Shown piece by piece: positions 25,495-37,933 of a stretch of 64,000 bases of DNA (its first letter is position 1; every line of letters begins with the position of its first letter). The notes beneath the pieces are model-generated. The model worked only from the letters and a program-made list of their open reading frames with translations. It was not told the DNA's origin and ran no database searches. Source of the DNA: Psoroptes ovis (Eukaryota; Arthropoda; Arachnida; Sarcoptiformes; Psoroptidae); NCBI GenBank assembly GCA_002943765.1, contig PQWQ01000037.1, forward strand, positions 186,001 to 250,000, given 5' to 3'. A program made the translations under genes and the position numbers.

Positions 25495-28400
25495 CTATAG
25501 CCTTATAATATTTACATTATTATGTGCAGCTATTTGTATTTGTTGTAAATGTATTTCACAAATCGAATGTATAGTGGCCAATTCACGATCCGGTTGACTT
25601 TTGATAACGAAATCTGGTTCCAGTTGATTCATACCAACATTGTTATTATTATTATTGCTTATGCAACCATTTTGATTACAATAAGGTGATGAAGCAATTT
25701 CATCAATATATTTAATCATACGTGATTTATTTTTCAATATAAATGGATTTACTACTTCCATCCATGGTTCCTGTTGTATGGGGATGCAAATAAACATGAA
25801 TACAAATTCAACGAAATTCAAAATTTAAATTCGGAAAATATTTGAAACATTCGAAAAACAGGAAAATAAATAAATGATCAAAGTAAATAAATAAATATTG
25901 GAAAAATATTAAATAAACACAAATTCAATTTGAATTTTTTTTTCAAAAATATGTTAAGTTATTTTACCCGTTTAACATTAGGAGGTGGCGGTGGCTCAAA
26001 TCGATCAGGCGTTATGAAAATGCTCTAAGCGATTTTATGTATGTAAGTAAGTAAATCATGGTTAGCATGAAATTTTTAAAGAAAAAAAAAGATCATAAAT
26101 TTAAACATTGAACATTGACAATTTCGACGAGGAATTTAATGGCTTAATAGAGATTATAAGTCATATGTTTTTCAAACAAACAAACAAACCTTTGTACCGA
26201 ATTCAATTAAATTGGCTAAATTCTGTAAAGATTTTGCAATCAATATCAATGTTCTTAATGCTGTTTCGGATGGCATTTCTATATATTTGAATCGAATAAT
26301 AAATGATATTAATAATAAATTACAAATAAAGGTCTTAAATACCAGTTATAAGGCCAAATTGTCTTGGATTCAATATTGCTGGACACATTAATCTGAGGAA
26401 AATGAATGCAGAAACGGCACGTGTTCGTACTAATTGATCATTTGGCCATTTACGACTGACAGCCAATTTTATTGATGCACATATGTAACGAACAGTTGGT
26501 GGACAATGAGTGGCATTCGAAAATATTACTTCAACAATTTCATCTAAAATATTTAGTAAATTTTCAGCATTCGAACAAGCTTCACTTGGTGAATCTAGTT
26601 TCGCTGGATTTAATTCACATGATGCCTATTAAGAAAATTGAAATATTTGATCAATCAAATATTTTGATCATGAAAATAATCATACCTTAGAATCGAGAAC
26701 TTTATTAATTGGTTCAGTCAATGATTTGATAAGAAATTCTTGACAAGTCGCCTTCATATATTGATCGATTAATGTGGTGGTCAAAGAATTTGGCCGAAAC
26801 AAACAAGAAACATCGGTTTCAAGTTGAATTTCTCTTTCCAACAATGATTTGATCAAATGACATTCAAGTCTTTGATAACGAGATATTTTCAATAAAGCTG
26901 TGGCCAATGTTGATCGATCATGATAACAAAGTTTTTCGCACATAGCAATCACTTCGAGATCATCACCAAGTAATAAATCTTTTAGTGGTGAATATTCAGC
27001 TAATGGCATAATCAATTCATTAACATATCGAACACGTACTCGTACCGAACCCCAATCATCACGAATCGGCAAAGTGAGGCCAGAAAAATGTAGCCATTCT
27101 TCAAATTCTTCTCCAGATTGAAAGCGACTTAATTCAACATTGATTTCAGCCAATTCAGAATCTTTTGATCGTTTTCCTTTGTTTAATAAGGTTAATTTAA
27201 AATATGTAACATCGGCAGGGATGTCTTCGAGAGCAAAATCCTCCTCCCAAATTGGATCTGGTGGACATTTGACCGAAGTTCGTGCTACTTTAACCGTATT
27301 CAGCGAAATAACCACAAATGGATGCGGAGTAATTTTGACAGGAAGACGATGAGCTTCAATCATGGTAATGTACAATGAACGTAAACGTGATACACCTTTG
27401 GCTGAAGGTGATAATGAACTATTCGAAGAACTGGAACCATTTTTCCTCGTTGGACTATTGGCTAAATCATCAGCTAAATTCGAAACAGCCGCCGCTCCAT
27501 TGAATGCTGCTGTACCGAAATGTGGATCTTCATGTACAGCACGAAATATTCGCGAATTGACTGCCGATAAATTTGGTGAACATTGTGGCCGTATTGCTTG
27601 CATCCAATCTTGTGCTTGATCTTGATCGGCAGCACTGAGGTAATAAATCATGGAAATACTAAATGGAAAAGGATAAATTATGAACCGAAGATTCGATTAA
27701 ATAAAAACATTAAACACTTACCATGGCAATGTTCTTTCGACCAGTTGAAAACAATTCGATCGATCAAATAATGAATCATGTACCATATAAAGTGCTGAAT
27801 ACGAAAGATGAACAATCGATTTTGGACGTGTACGTTTTGGACTATCATAGAAATATAACATTGCTTCTTTAGCATTCAATACACAATATAAATTTTTCCA
27901 TTTTTTTGTTTTATTCGATTTCTTGAGCAAATATCCACGTTTTTTTCCATCTTGACAAGATTGTGCCATTTCACGACATTCGCGAATGGTTGCATAAATA
28001 TCGGCAGCAGATGACCGCAATTCTTCGGCACGACTAGCTGACCATCGTGTTTCATATGGTGCTTTGATGACTGGTTTAAGCAACCGATAACCTTCGACTA
28101 TTTGTTCTTCTTTATATCGTTGAATAACAGCTTCGAGTGTTGGAAATACTCGGCCACCCATCACATATTTATCACAATATTTTTCAATACGAAAACGTTG
28201 AACAGAATTATCGACATGAAAGAATATCGAATAATCGCCTGGAGAATTATCGCTTGGTCTTACCAGAAATGATCCTGGACCTGATCGAGCTAGCTTTTCA
28301 AATGCTTCTTCTTTGGTTATTCGAGAATGAAACCAACCATAAACTTCATTCGGATCGGTATCATCATCAACTTGTTCAACTAAATCAGCAAATACTAATC

Positions 28401-29304
28401 CTGATTCTTGATTTCGAATATTCGTACACCATAGCCAACGATCAGACATTTCATTGTGTACAATGAATATATCTCCTTTACGAAAAGTAAGTTCATCTGT
28501 TTCATGCATTTTCGTGTATGGAAGTATGGCCACTACACGTTTATCTTTACTGCGTATTGGTTCTGGTGGTGGAACTGGATTGACAAGACGTTCATTTTTT
28601 AATATTTCCGAATAAACAGTATAGAAACCGACCAATTCTTCCAGTGAACTGAATTGTTTTCCACCAAAATAATAATCACCACAAATAGCTGTGATACGAA
28701 AATGATTAATACCAGTTAGGCCTAAAAACGATAATACATATGACCCTGGTTTTCGATCAGATTCACGTATCAAATATGATTGCAAAGGTGTATGAAGTAA
28801 TCGAGATTCGGATGCTTTACGATCTAAACGTCCATGATACCATTGAGATCGGGAAGGTGCAACTTCGGCTAAATTTTGTACATGTGGTTCAAATGCACCA
28901 TTCATCAAGGTTGATCCGGTAACACTACAACTATTACTTGTGCTATTACTGAACGCCGATATCGATGTCGATGCAGCTAAAGATGATGATGGACCAGGTG
29001 ATTGTGGTTGTGAATTGGTTGCTGCCGGAAAAGCATCGTTTAAAAAATTTGACAGGCATTTTTGTTGCCTTTGAAACATTAATGGCGGTGGTAACGGTGC
29101 CGGTGGTTTTACATATTGATGTGTTGGACTTGATGATGCAGTGGTTAAATCTGGTAGCGATGTATCGACAGATGATTGGAAATTATCAATGATATTATCA
29201 TTATGAAAATTATTGACAGATGTCATGTGTCTTGATGGCATTGGTTGTTGATTTTGCCGTTGTGGCTGCTGCTGACAAGCTGCTGATCTCTTCACCATGT
29301 CCAT
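25495..29304 (-). CDS. RASA1: p120 Ras GTPase-activating protein (RASA1 / Drosophila vap type), 1086 aa
   Basis: Six coding exons: 29304-27722, 27658-26686, 26625-26343, 26278-26190, 26024-25968 and 25770-25495. All splice as GT-AG and give 1,086 aa (vertebrate form about 1,047). Domain order is the p120 one: low-complexity N-terminus to about 150; SH2 at 155-247 with SYLIRES (R180); SH3 at about 254-313 (ILPYTKMHETDELTF); SH2 at 324-412 with SFLVRPS (R349); PH from about 454 (GYLLKKSNKTKKWKNLY); C2 at about 620-715; RasGAP from about 755. The arginine finger lies in LFRPNSLTTT (R816) and the stabilising FLRLMCPAILNPR motif is present, so GAP activity on Ras is expected at signalling receptors. 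The oddity is exon 5 (19 residues, 977-995), which adds a Pro-rich insert between EFGTK and EPWMEVVNPF, adjacent in vertebrates. The C-terminal tail after ICEI is shorter than in vertebrates. Confidence 0.93.
25968..26024 (-). other. RASA1: 57-nt phase-0 micro-exon inside the RasGAP domain
   Basis: Bounded by CTTAG acceptor and CGG|GTAAAA donor, both in phase 0. It encodes SIFITPDRFEPPPPPNVKR. Skipping it would join EFGTK directly to EPWMEVVNPF, the arrangement of vertebrate RASA1, so it may be an alternative cassette. The flanking introns are 165 and 197 nt, longer than the other introns of this gene (60-64 nt). Confidence 0.7.
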
Positions 29305-30818
29305 TTTTCAAATATTTTAGCACGGGAAAAGCATTATAATTCAATGGTTAAGGTAAAAACAACAGCCTTTAAATCAAAGAGGTGTTTGGGCTTGTGAAAT
29401 TGAGCGAAATACAAACAAAATTCAACGAAATGATTTGTTTTTCAATTTTTAAAATTATAAATTTAAATACAACTTGTGATGATTGGAGATAATGGCTTTG
29501 GCTGATAATGATAATGGTGATTAAATTGAAGATGTTCCCCACAAAATAAAGTGTTTGGCGGCTATTTGATTCTGTTGAAGAAATAAATAAATAAGAAAAT
29601 CAATAAGTATTATTCTTACACAAAACATTGATTCATTGAAGCGTATACGATTAAATGGGGAAAAAACAAAAATACAAGAATTGGGCGTATTATTGCTTGA
29701 GAATTCAAGAATCCGTCAAAAACCAGTAAATATTTCCGATTATATTCATTGAACACATGTGAATATTTGAATAATTCAATTGAAAAATTTAAATTCCCAT
29801 TTTCAAATTTGAAATTGAATTAATTAATTGTTTTTATGAGATAAATAGTTATGAGAATCAAGTTGTAAAAATCAAATTGGAAAAACAATGAATGTCTGCC
29901 TATGTAAATTGGATAGAAATGATGTTACATTATTATTCAATTGACTATGCAATAATAATAATCATCGTTCAACAAAATCATTTAGCCATGACACACAGAG
30001 AGAGTAAATACATGCAATAATGCAGACAAACACACACACACATCAATAAAAGAATTAATCATATTTCATATATCTATTAATTCATAAATATGTAATCATA
30101 TTGAATCACTTACTTTTCACATTTACATTTCAATTTTCAGAAGTTTTCAGAGAGTAGAGTCGAACTAAATCAATAATTTTCAATTTTAATTATTTTTTCA
30201 AAACATTACTCAAGTCTATGGCAGTCTAGGGTGATGGGCTTTAAATTTATTTAATCAAAATTTCTTATTTTGCTGATAAAAACAACTCACAGTAATCAAA
30301 TCTTTATCAAATCAAATGATTATCCTTAATAAAACACAATTTTATCGATGAAATCAATGAGAAATAATTATTTCAAAGATAATTACATTTAATATTTACT
30401 ATTTTTTCGGTAATTTTAATGGTAATTGAAAACCTTTGTGTTGATATAAACACATAATCAAAAATACTCATAATAAATAAATATCCAAACGACAACAACA
30501 GCAACTAAACAATCAAAAAATGAATGGTTTTGATAATAATAATAAATAATGATGATTAGATGATGATGAGTGATTAGATGAGTGAAATATAAATAAAGTA
30601 AAACAACATAAACACCAATATAAATAAACAAACATACATTCAATTATTGATTCAGTTAGTTGATTGGTATAAAACGATGATGATCGACCAAAAACACCAA
30701 GCCAAATAACATTTGAATGTGTGTGTTTGCTATAAATGAATTCAAAAAAAGAATCTCAATTCGAAGAAATATTTCGGAAAACCAGCCCAAACAATGAAAA
30801 TTTCTTCAAGAATAATAT

Positions 30819-30899
30819 TTAGGTTGTCCGATAAGTTTTTGTCGATTTTCTTATAATCTCCCAACGATATAATCGGCGAAAACTTTTCGGACAACCTAA
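30819..30899. mobile_element. Hairpin MITE family 1, type A, copy 18
   Basis: The ends are TTAGGTTGTCCGATAAGTTT and AACTTTTCGGACAACCTAA. This is one of only two family-1 copies within the 22-40.5 kb gene cluster. Confidence 0.9.
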
Positions 30900-32027
30900 T
30901 ACAATTTCAAAGATGTGTTATTGTGTTCGGTATGTTTGTACTGTGTGTGTGTGTTGTGATCATCAAGCGACCTAATGTTGAAAATATTGAAAACGAAAGT
31001 TTATAGATTGGCGCCTGGTCGGTCGGTATTCACATATTGTGCCATTTACTGATGCTAGTAGCATCCATTTATTCAATCTTGGAGCCTTTATTGGAACAAC
31101 TATTTTTTGTAAAAATAAAAATACTTACATTCGAGCATTCGAATCATTCGGATTCGAATTGAAGACTATAGTTTTGAGTTGAAGATTATTTCTTTAATTT
31201 CTTCAAATCATTGACTGTTTGGACAACAATTCTCAATTGAGTCTATTCTCATTAGGGACTGACCAATATATTCTCGAATTTTAATTTCATAAACATTGAA
31301 TATGTTTCACATTTATTATTTCACATTTATAATGATCAACCATATGTTATGTGAGTAAACACACACACAGCACACACAAATTATAACAGAAACACATTAA
31401 AAAGCATTATCAAAAGAATTTTCACTTAAGATTTTCATTAATTCAACGGGGAAAAATACTTAAGGAAAAAAAATTTGCGCATGTTTGCCTTAATATTAAA
31501 ATAAATGCATCTATCATCATCAAAACGATGTTCATATCAATGAATGAATTGGTTATACTTACCTCCTTACTATTACTCATGTCTACGCTCAAATACATTG
31601 AAATTTTATTTTTTTTGTGGCTCAAAATGTTTTATGTGGTTGGTGGTGGTGGCTCCTATTGACTGATGGTGTTTTCACATATGTTTCTCTGGGTACGACC
31701 ACACAGTTATTCAAAGAACAGAAAAAAAAATGTCGTTGACTTTTAATTTGTTTTTGTGTGTTTGTAGACTATGAAATGCAAAGTGTAATTTCAAGGAATC
31801 ATCATGCATAGATTTAGGCGTTTCGAGAATTATGTTTATTTATTTATTTGGACCACAAAAAAAAAATGAAAATCATTATCCTTGGTTGGTCAATTTTTAT
31901 TCAAAAGAATTTTGTTTTTTTTATTTGAAATTTATTGAATAAATACCCATTACAAAGATTTCAAAAATGTAAAGACATTGAAATAAAAAATAAATAAATT
32001 TCGATGACTCAGTACAAAAAAAAACAT

Positions 32028-32152
32028 TACAAAATTTCAAGTTTTAATTCGTAGTTTTGAAATTAATTTTCATAGTTTTTTGATTGAAAATTACATTTAA
32101 AATTACGAAATTCAATTTTGAAATTACGAATTAAAACTTTAAACACCCTGTA
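32028..32152. mobile_element. Palindromic MITE family 2, copy 5
   Basis: The left arm is TTTCAAGTTTTAATTCGTAG and the right arm is CGAATTAAAACTTTAAACAC then CCTGTA. It lies about 200 bp upstream of the start codon of the 340-aa membrane protein, so it may sit in its promoter. Confidence 0.85.
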
Positions 32153-32357
32153 CTTTAAATACCACCAAATAAATAGGCTTGGACCCTATTTAAAAAACAA
32201 CATATAATTACAAAATATCACGAAATTCAATTTTCAATTATTATTGTTGAATGAAACACATAGGGTTTTCCATTTGTAAATAATCAAATTTTGTTATTTA
32301 TTATTTAAATCAAAGCAAACCTTTATTTTTCAAAGATATTTGTGTTCCATTATTAAG

Positions 32358-33380
32358 ATGGAATTGTATGGATTATTCGTGGTGGGAATAAATTTCTTAC
32401 AGATTTCATTAATAAATGCAAAATCATTTTATAATGATTATGTTTGTTGGGAAAATCGGCTAGATTTCATTATACAACTAGAAAATGGACAATTATTTGC
32501 ATTTCGTCATGATATTATTTGGCAGCTAGGAATATATAAGAATCGATTGTATTCAATTTATCAATATAATCTACGAGATTTATTTCCAAATTTACCGAAT
32601 GATGCTATGATAGCATTTACAATGCCATTGTTAGATGATCGAATCGAGGATCGACTATTTGCCATACCTGGTTTCACCATGTTCATTGATCCACCAAAAT
32701 ATTATCTTTATCATAATTTGAATTGGAAATTAACCGATACAATACAATATTGGGAATCGGATTCATTTCTTGATAATCGTTTCGTTGCAACGCTTCACAA
32801 TACTAGTCTATTGTTGATTGCAAAAAATGGTATTTTACCTGACGCAATCAAGAAAATGATTACTGGTCAAGTATTTATATTTGATTCAGATCAATTCCCT
32901 GAATGGATCGGTATTTTTGAAATACGAAATAAAAAAGGTATCGATTGGTTACGTTTACGGCAATTGATACCGATCAATCCTGGCCGCCATTATTCACAAT
33001 CAAATTATTTGGCCATTTTTGATTATGGCCAGATTATTGGTCAATATTATTGTATAACAATGATTGATAAGGATAATATTAATGGTGATTGTTTAAATCA
33101 TTCTGAACAATTAACTCCGATATCAAAGATATTTGATTGTCCAAGAATTTATGATAATCTTAAATCGAATAATTCATTATATAAATTATGGAAATTATCA
33201 AATGGTCTACCGTTGCATTTGATCATAATCATTTGTTCGGCCATATTGTTTGCATTATTATTATTGAATACATTATATTTGATCAATTCGATTCAATTAT
33301 TATTACGATTTACGGAATTCGGTGAGCGTATTTTGAATGAATCTCAATCATTTTCAATGATGACAACAAGTTTCGAGTGA
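32358..33380 (+). CDS. Unrecognised type I membrane protein, 340 aa
   Basis: Start at the ATG at 32358 (MELYGLFVVG...); an in-frame TTG 18 nt earlier opens the frame but is not a likely start. The first 21 or so residues form a signal peptide (INFLQISLINA before KSF). An ectodomain of about 260 residues follows, rich in Trp, Tyr and Phe with repeated short aromatic blocks (QYWESDSF, FPEWIGIFEI, YYLYHNLNW) and a few Cys. One hydrophobic span lies at about 284-309 (LPLHLIIIICSAILFALLLL), followed by a short Ser-rich cytosolic tail of about 30 residues. The frame is intronless. AATAAA at 33458 fits its 3' end. It converges on HADHA, with only 162 bp between the stops. I recognise no family. The topology is like that of the second orphan at 38700, but I see no alignable motif between them. 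Confidence 0.8.
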   Translation: MELYGLFVVGINFLQISLINAKSFYNDYVCWENRLDFIIQLENGQLFAFRHDIIWQLGIYKNRLYSIYQYNLRDLFPNLPNDAMIAFTMPLLDDRIEDRLFAIPGFTMFIDPPKYYLYHNLNWKLTDTIQYWESDSFLDNRFVATLHNTSLLLIAKNGILPDAIKKMITGQVFIFDSDQFPEWIGIFEIRNKKGIDWLRLRQLIPINPGRHYSQSNYLAIFDYGQIIGQYYCITMIDKDNINGDCLNHSEQLTPISKIFDCPRIYDNLKSNNSLYKLWKLSNGLPLHLIIIICSAILFALLLLNTLYLINSIQLLLRFTEFGERILNESQSFSMMTTSFE

Positions 33381-33542
33381 TAATTCAATGAGAAATAATT
33401 TATTCAGTGTTCTATTTTCAAATATGTTCTTTATCGGTGTAAAATAATTGAAAAAATAATAAATCATTTGAAATCAATGTTAATCATTACTGAGCAATAC
33501 AATCCCAATCACAATTATCATTAATATATTTTGAATTAACAT

Positions 33543-36383
33543 CTAAACACTAGCCTTATGAAATTTAGTACCATTTTTAGCATGATCTAATAATAATTGA
33601 CATGGTTTATATTGTGGACCATAGATTTCAGTGAAACGATGTCCAACATCGACAACACGTTGTGCACCATATGTATCAGTGAAACGGAATGGACCGCCAT
33701 GGAATGGTGGAAAACCAAGACCGAACACTGCACCAATATCACCTTCAAGCTGTGAATTTGTGAATTCGAAATAAAAATAAATGTCTTAAGGTCAAATTAT
33801 TAAGTCAATTCATACCGGATTATCGAGAATGCCTTCTTGTAAACACATAATGGCTTCATTGGTGAAACGGAAAGCCATACGTTGTTGATAATCTTCAGCA
33901 GTACACCTGAAAGGATTGAAAATCAAATTTAGTATTAATAAAATCAAACAAAAATATCTATTTACTTTAATTTAGGTTGAACACTGTATTTTTTAATAAT
34001 TTCCAAAGCACCTGGATTCATTTCACGACCTTTGCCTTTAGTTTTTTTATCATAAATAAACAATCCTTTGCCTGCTTTACGTCCTAAATATCCTTTAGCA
34101 ACTAATTCTTGTATCAATCGTATATCGCCACCTGCCATACGTTCAGTATATACTGATGATAAATATGAAGCAACATGAGCACCAACATCAATACCAACTT
34201 CATCGGTTAATGTAGCACCACCAACAGGGAAACCAAAACTGGTGGTAATTTCATCTAATTCTTTTGGTGTAACACCTTCTTGCATTAATAACAGGAATTC
34301 AGACATGACTGGTCCCAGACACCGAACAGTGTAAAAACCGGGACAGTCTTTAACGGTGATGACAATCTTTTTTTGTCTCAATCCCATATCAATAGCTTTG
34401 GCTACAGTTTCTTTTGAAGTCTTATCAGTGGTGATAACTTCTAAAAGTTGCATTTTATCAACTGGTGAGAAATAATGCATACCAATCACTTGTTCAGGCC
34501 GTTTACTTCCTTTAGCAATTTCAGTGATTGGCAGCGCTGATGTGTTCGATGCAAATACACAATCATCACGAGTAACAGCTTCAACTTTTTGAATAACTTT
34601 GTGTTTAATTTTAAGATCTTCAAATACGGCTTCAATCACTAAATCAGCTCGTTTAAATTGATTATAGTCAAGTGTCGGTATCAATTTCGACATCCATAAA
34701 TCACGTGTAAGCAAATCAATTTGTTTTCGTTTATATTTCGTTTCCCAAGCATCCATAATTTGCTGTTGACCACGAAGTAAACCTTGTTCGGTAGTATCTT
34801 TCAGAATTGTTGTGATACCTTTGTCGGCAGTAACTTGAGCAATACCGGCACCCATCAAACCAGCTCCCAATACAGCAACAGTTTCAGCTGGTTTCTGCGG
34901 ATTACCGAAACGATTCTTTTTACACAGTGTTTGACCGAAAAACAGCCCGATCAAAGCTTTATTATGTGTTGTTTGTGTTAATTCAGCAAAACTTTTCGCT
35001 TCGAATCGTAAACCTTCATCCAATGGTTTGGTCAACGATTGTTCAATACATTCGATAATTTTCAATGGTGCAGGATATAGGCCTTTGGTTTGTTTCATCA
35101 CCATATCACGAGCTTTGCCCAATACTTTATCACGAAGGAAACCGATTTTCATTGCTTCACGGAATAGACCTGTAAATGATTTATTTGAATTAATATTTTC
35201 TGTAAGCGAAAATTCATTGTAACTTACGTTCTTGTAGGGGCCTTTTACGTTCAATTTTCATTTCTTTGTTGGCCAATTGACGACAAATATCAACGGCTAC
35301 TTCTTCCAAATATTCAAGCGTACGTTTTTCTGGTGGTTCAACTCCAGGACCCAATGGTTGCACCAACATATCAACCAAACCTTGTGATTTTGCTTTTTTA
35401 GCCTTAATATTTTTAGCCATTAACATCATTTGCATTGCATCAGGAACATTAATCAATCGTGGTAAACGTTGAGTGCCACCGCCACCAGGCAATAAACCCA
35501 ACATAACTTCAGGCAACGAAAATATTGTTTTATTATTATTTACAGCGATACGATAATGACAAGCAAGTGCCAATTCTAATCCACCGCCCATACATGTTCC
35601 TTGAATTGCGGCAACAATCGGTATTGGACTCTGCTCGAGCGTATTGAAGAATTCATGACCTTTACGTACAAGTTCTTCAGCTTCCGCTTGTGATTTGACC
35701 TTTTCCAACATTTTTATATCAGCACCGGCAACAAAACAATCTGTTTTAGCCGACATCAATACGATACCTTTAGTTTGAATTTCACCCCGAAATACTTTTC
35801 CAAATAATTCAACTGAATCATTCATTAAACCTTCGCCTAAACTATTCACTTTGGAATTTGGTTCATCCAAACGTACCACTAATATTCCATCATCAGTCAG
35901 TGTATAATTAAGATAATTCATTTCTAAATAATTTAAAATATTTAAGAAAAAAAGCAATTAGTTCGTGATCCAGAAAAATTTGAAACATTAGCGCATGCTC
36001 AATCATTATTTACATAACAAGTAAACATTCGTGAAACAGGTGTACCCATTAAATGTCTAAATTTTAATCACTCTTAATCAACAAGGTAACCTCTAATTAA
36101 TAAATATGGATTATTTGAAGCAATGAATAGCATTTGATGTTGTGAATTGATTGATTTTTATTAGCAAAAACTTACTTGTATTAGTGGCCAATGTTCTCTT
36201 ATTGAGATTATTTGTTACATTTTGAATATAAGGTGGTAATGTAATCAATGGATTCAAAATTTTTGAATGTAATGATCGCTGAAAATTATTAATGATCGAT
36301 TGCTGTTGTTGGGAAAAATATATCAATGACCGGCGACCAACCAATGATCGCCTTAATGGCCTTTGCAAATGTTGAATTAACAT
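33543..36383 (-). CDS. HADHA: Mitochondrial trifunctional enzyme alpha subunit (enoyl-CoA hydratase / 3-hydroxyacyl-CoA dehydrogenase), 801 aa
   Basis: Five exons: 36383-36176, 35923-35228, 35169-33966, 33906-33816 and 33749-33543. They join to 801 aa (human 763). It catalyses hydration and NAD-dependent dehydrogenation of long-chain acyl-CoA in mitochondrial beta-oxidation, with the beta thiolase as partner. The start is the ATG at 36383, giving an Arg-rich, acid-poor presequence (RPLRRSLVGRRS), a good mitochondrial signal. The hydratase domain has GTCMGGGLELA (E186) and LPEVMLGLLPGGGGTQRLPR (E208), the two catalytic acids. The dehydrogenase domain has VLGAGLMGAGIAQ (about 401-413), FASNTSALPI and GMHYFSPVDK (catalytic H533). 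The C-terminal dehydrogenase half is complete through FGLGFPPFHGGPFRF. Introns are 252, 58, 59 and 66 nt. All key residues are intact. Confidence 0.95.
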
Positions 36384-36796
36384 GATCAATTCTTCAATTT
36401 GAAAAAAACAATATGATCACTGAAAATTTAATTTGAAGATATTTCGAATGTTTATGAGCAAAAATAACCTCGTTAAGAGTTATGGCCAAACAATCTGAAC
36501 TCTAACAATCGGATTGGTACAATTGTATTTTCTTCTTGACTGATTATTTCAATTGAATTATCGCTAGCTTTAAGGGTACACACGACTTTTAAACACACAC
36601 ATATTTATTTTGTTTGATGATAAAAAAAACACTGAAAAATGCTTCCACTATTTCACATATATCTGTGCTGCTACTTTTTTTTGAATGAACAGAGAAAAAA
36701 AAACCAGAAAATTTTTATTTTGCCAAATTCATACATTGCAAGTAATTTTTTATAATTTTTTTTTTGAAAATTGGTTCGAAATTTTTAATTCTTGAT
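36384..36796. other. Intergenic region between HADHA and DcpS
   Basis: About 410 bp. AATAAA on the minus strand at 36719-36714 suits the DcpS 3' end, and the HADHA promoter should lie in the lower part. No repeat is recognised. Confidence 0.5.
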
Positions 36797-37815
36797 TCAA
36801 AATTTAAGCTTTGATGCGTATGATAATGGAAAATATAAGGTAATTTTTTGATAATAATCATCCATTAGCCGTATATTTTCAATTACATTCGATAATAAAT
36901 GTGCACGTTCAGTCTGGAATCCATGATGATCATTCATGAGATGTGTGAAATGAATATGAACATGATAAAAACTAGGCTGATAATGAATGAATACACGTAG
37001 TTGATCTTTTGGAATATCATATTTAGATGATATTACTTGACAACCTTTATCGTAAATTGTCTCCAACAATTGTAAATGACTGGCATTTAAATCACGTAAA
37101 CTTTTTAAATCACGACGTTTGACGATAGCATTGAAATATATGCTTTGTTTTTCCAATTCAGTTAATTGATCGTCGCTGGTACAATTCCATTTCATATCTT
37201 TTGTTATAATAAAATCATTATCTGAATAAATAATTCGATCCAACTCAGCTTTACCATCCAATATGTTATAAAGCCATTGAAGATGACCAGATGTATTACA
37301 TTGTTCATCAATATAAGGCTTGGTAATTTTCTCATACATTTCAACTGTTTCAGAAATCATTCGCAGCGGTTGTTCCGTGTATTTTTCAATATCTTTCGGT
37401 GATGCTGGATGAATGATTGACATGAATATTCGATTAAGCAATGCATCATCTTCAGGTTGATCAAACACTAAATTCACCAAATATGACCCGTAGATATCGT
37501 TGCGAAATAAATTCGTTCCACTTTCGATTATATTGCTGTGATACGATTAATTTAACATAGTTTAACATGGATAATTTCAAATCAATTCGTATGGAAAGCA
37601 TACCTGAAATTATTACCGATTTTGGCCAACAATTTTTCATCAAAAGGATTTTTTTCAAGTATCAATATTGCTGGTTGATCCTTGTAAATGCAATGCAAAC
37701 AAACTTGCTTACGTTTCGTATCAATTTTCAATACTCGTTCGAATTTGAATTCATCCAGCAATTTATTTGGACGAAAATTTTTCAAAACAACATCATGAAC
37801 TGAATCGGTTTCCAT
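36797..37815 (-). CDS. DCPS: Scavenger mRNA-decapping enzyme DcpS, 316 aa
   Basis: Two exons, 37815-37604 and 37535-36797, separated by a 68-nt phase-2 intron (CAG|GTATGC ... CACAG|C). DcpS hydrolyses the m7GpppN cap left after 3'-5' mRNA decay. The C-terminal HIT-type domain carries the histidine triad FYHVHIHFTHL, with H262, H264 and H266 by my count, the middle His being the expected nucleophile. Upstream are the family blocks LQWLYNILDGKAELDRIIY, DMKWN, RRDLKSLRDL and LRVFIHYQPSFYH. The N-terminal swapped domain has ILILEKNPF (human VVILEKTPF), and the splice recreates RNDIYGSY (human SNDIYSTY). Length is 316 against 337 in human. The start ATG lies 119 bp downstream of the stop of the secreted enzyme gene on the same strand, so its promoter is confined to a small space. 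Confidence 0.94.
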
Positions 37816-37817
37816 CG

Positions 37818-37827
37818 TTTATTTATT
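37818..37827 (-). terminator. Probable polyadenylation signal of the secreted enzyme gene
   Basis: The minus strand reads AATAAATAAA about 107 nt after the enzyme's stop codon. It lies only 3-12 nt before the DcpS start codon, so the two transcripts probably meet or overlap here. Confidence 0.4.
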
Positions 37828-37933
37828 GAATCAAGAATAATCACGTTTTGAAAAAAACAAAACAAAACAATGCGCCATCTTTTGACTAAAATACGAATGA
37901 GGAAAAAAATTTGAATTTATAATAGATTTTAGA

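Larger units (their letters stand above)
29305..32357. other. Intergenic 3 kb upstream of RASA1
   Basis: Should hold the RASA1 promoter and 5' UTR and the promoter of the plus-strand membrane protein. One family-1 MITE (30819) and one family-2 MITE (32028) are present. No coding sequence is recognised; the short frames are AT-biased. Confidence 0.5.
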
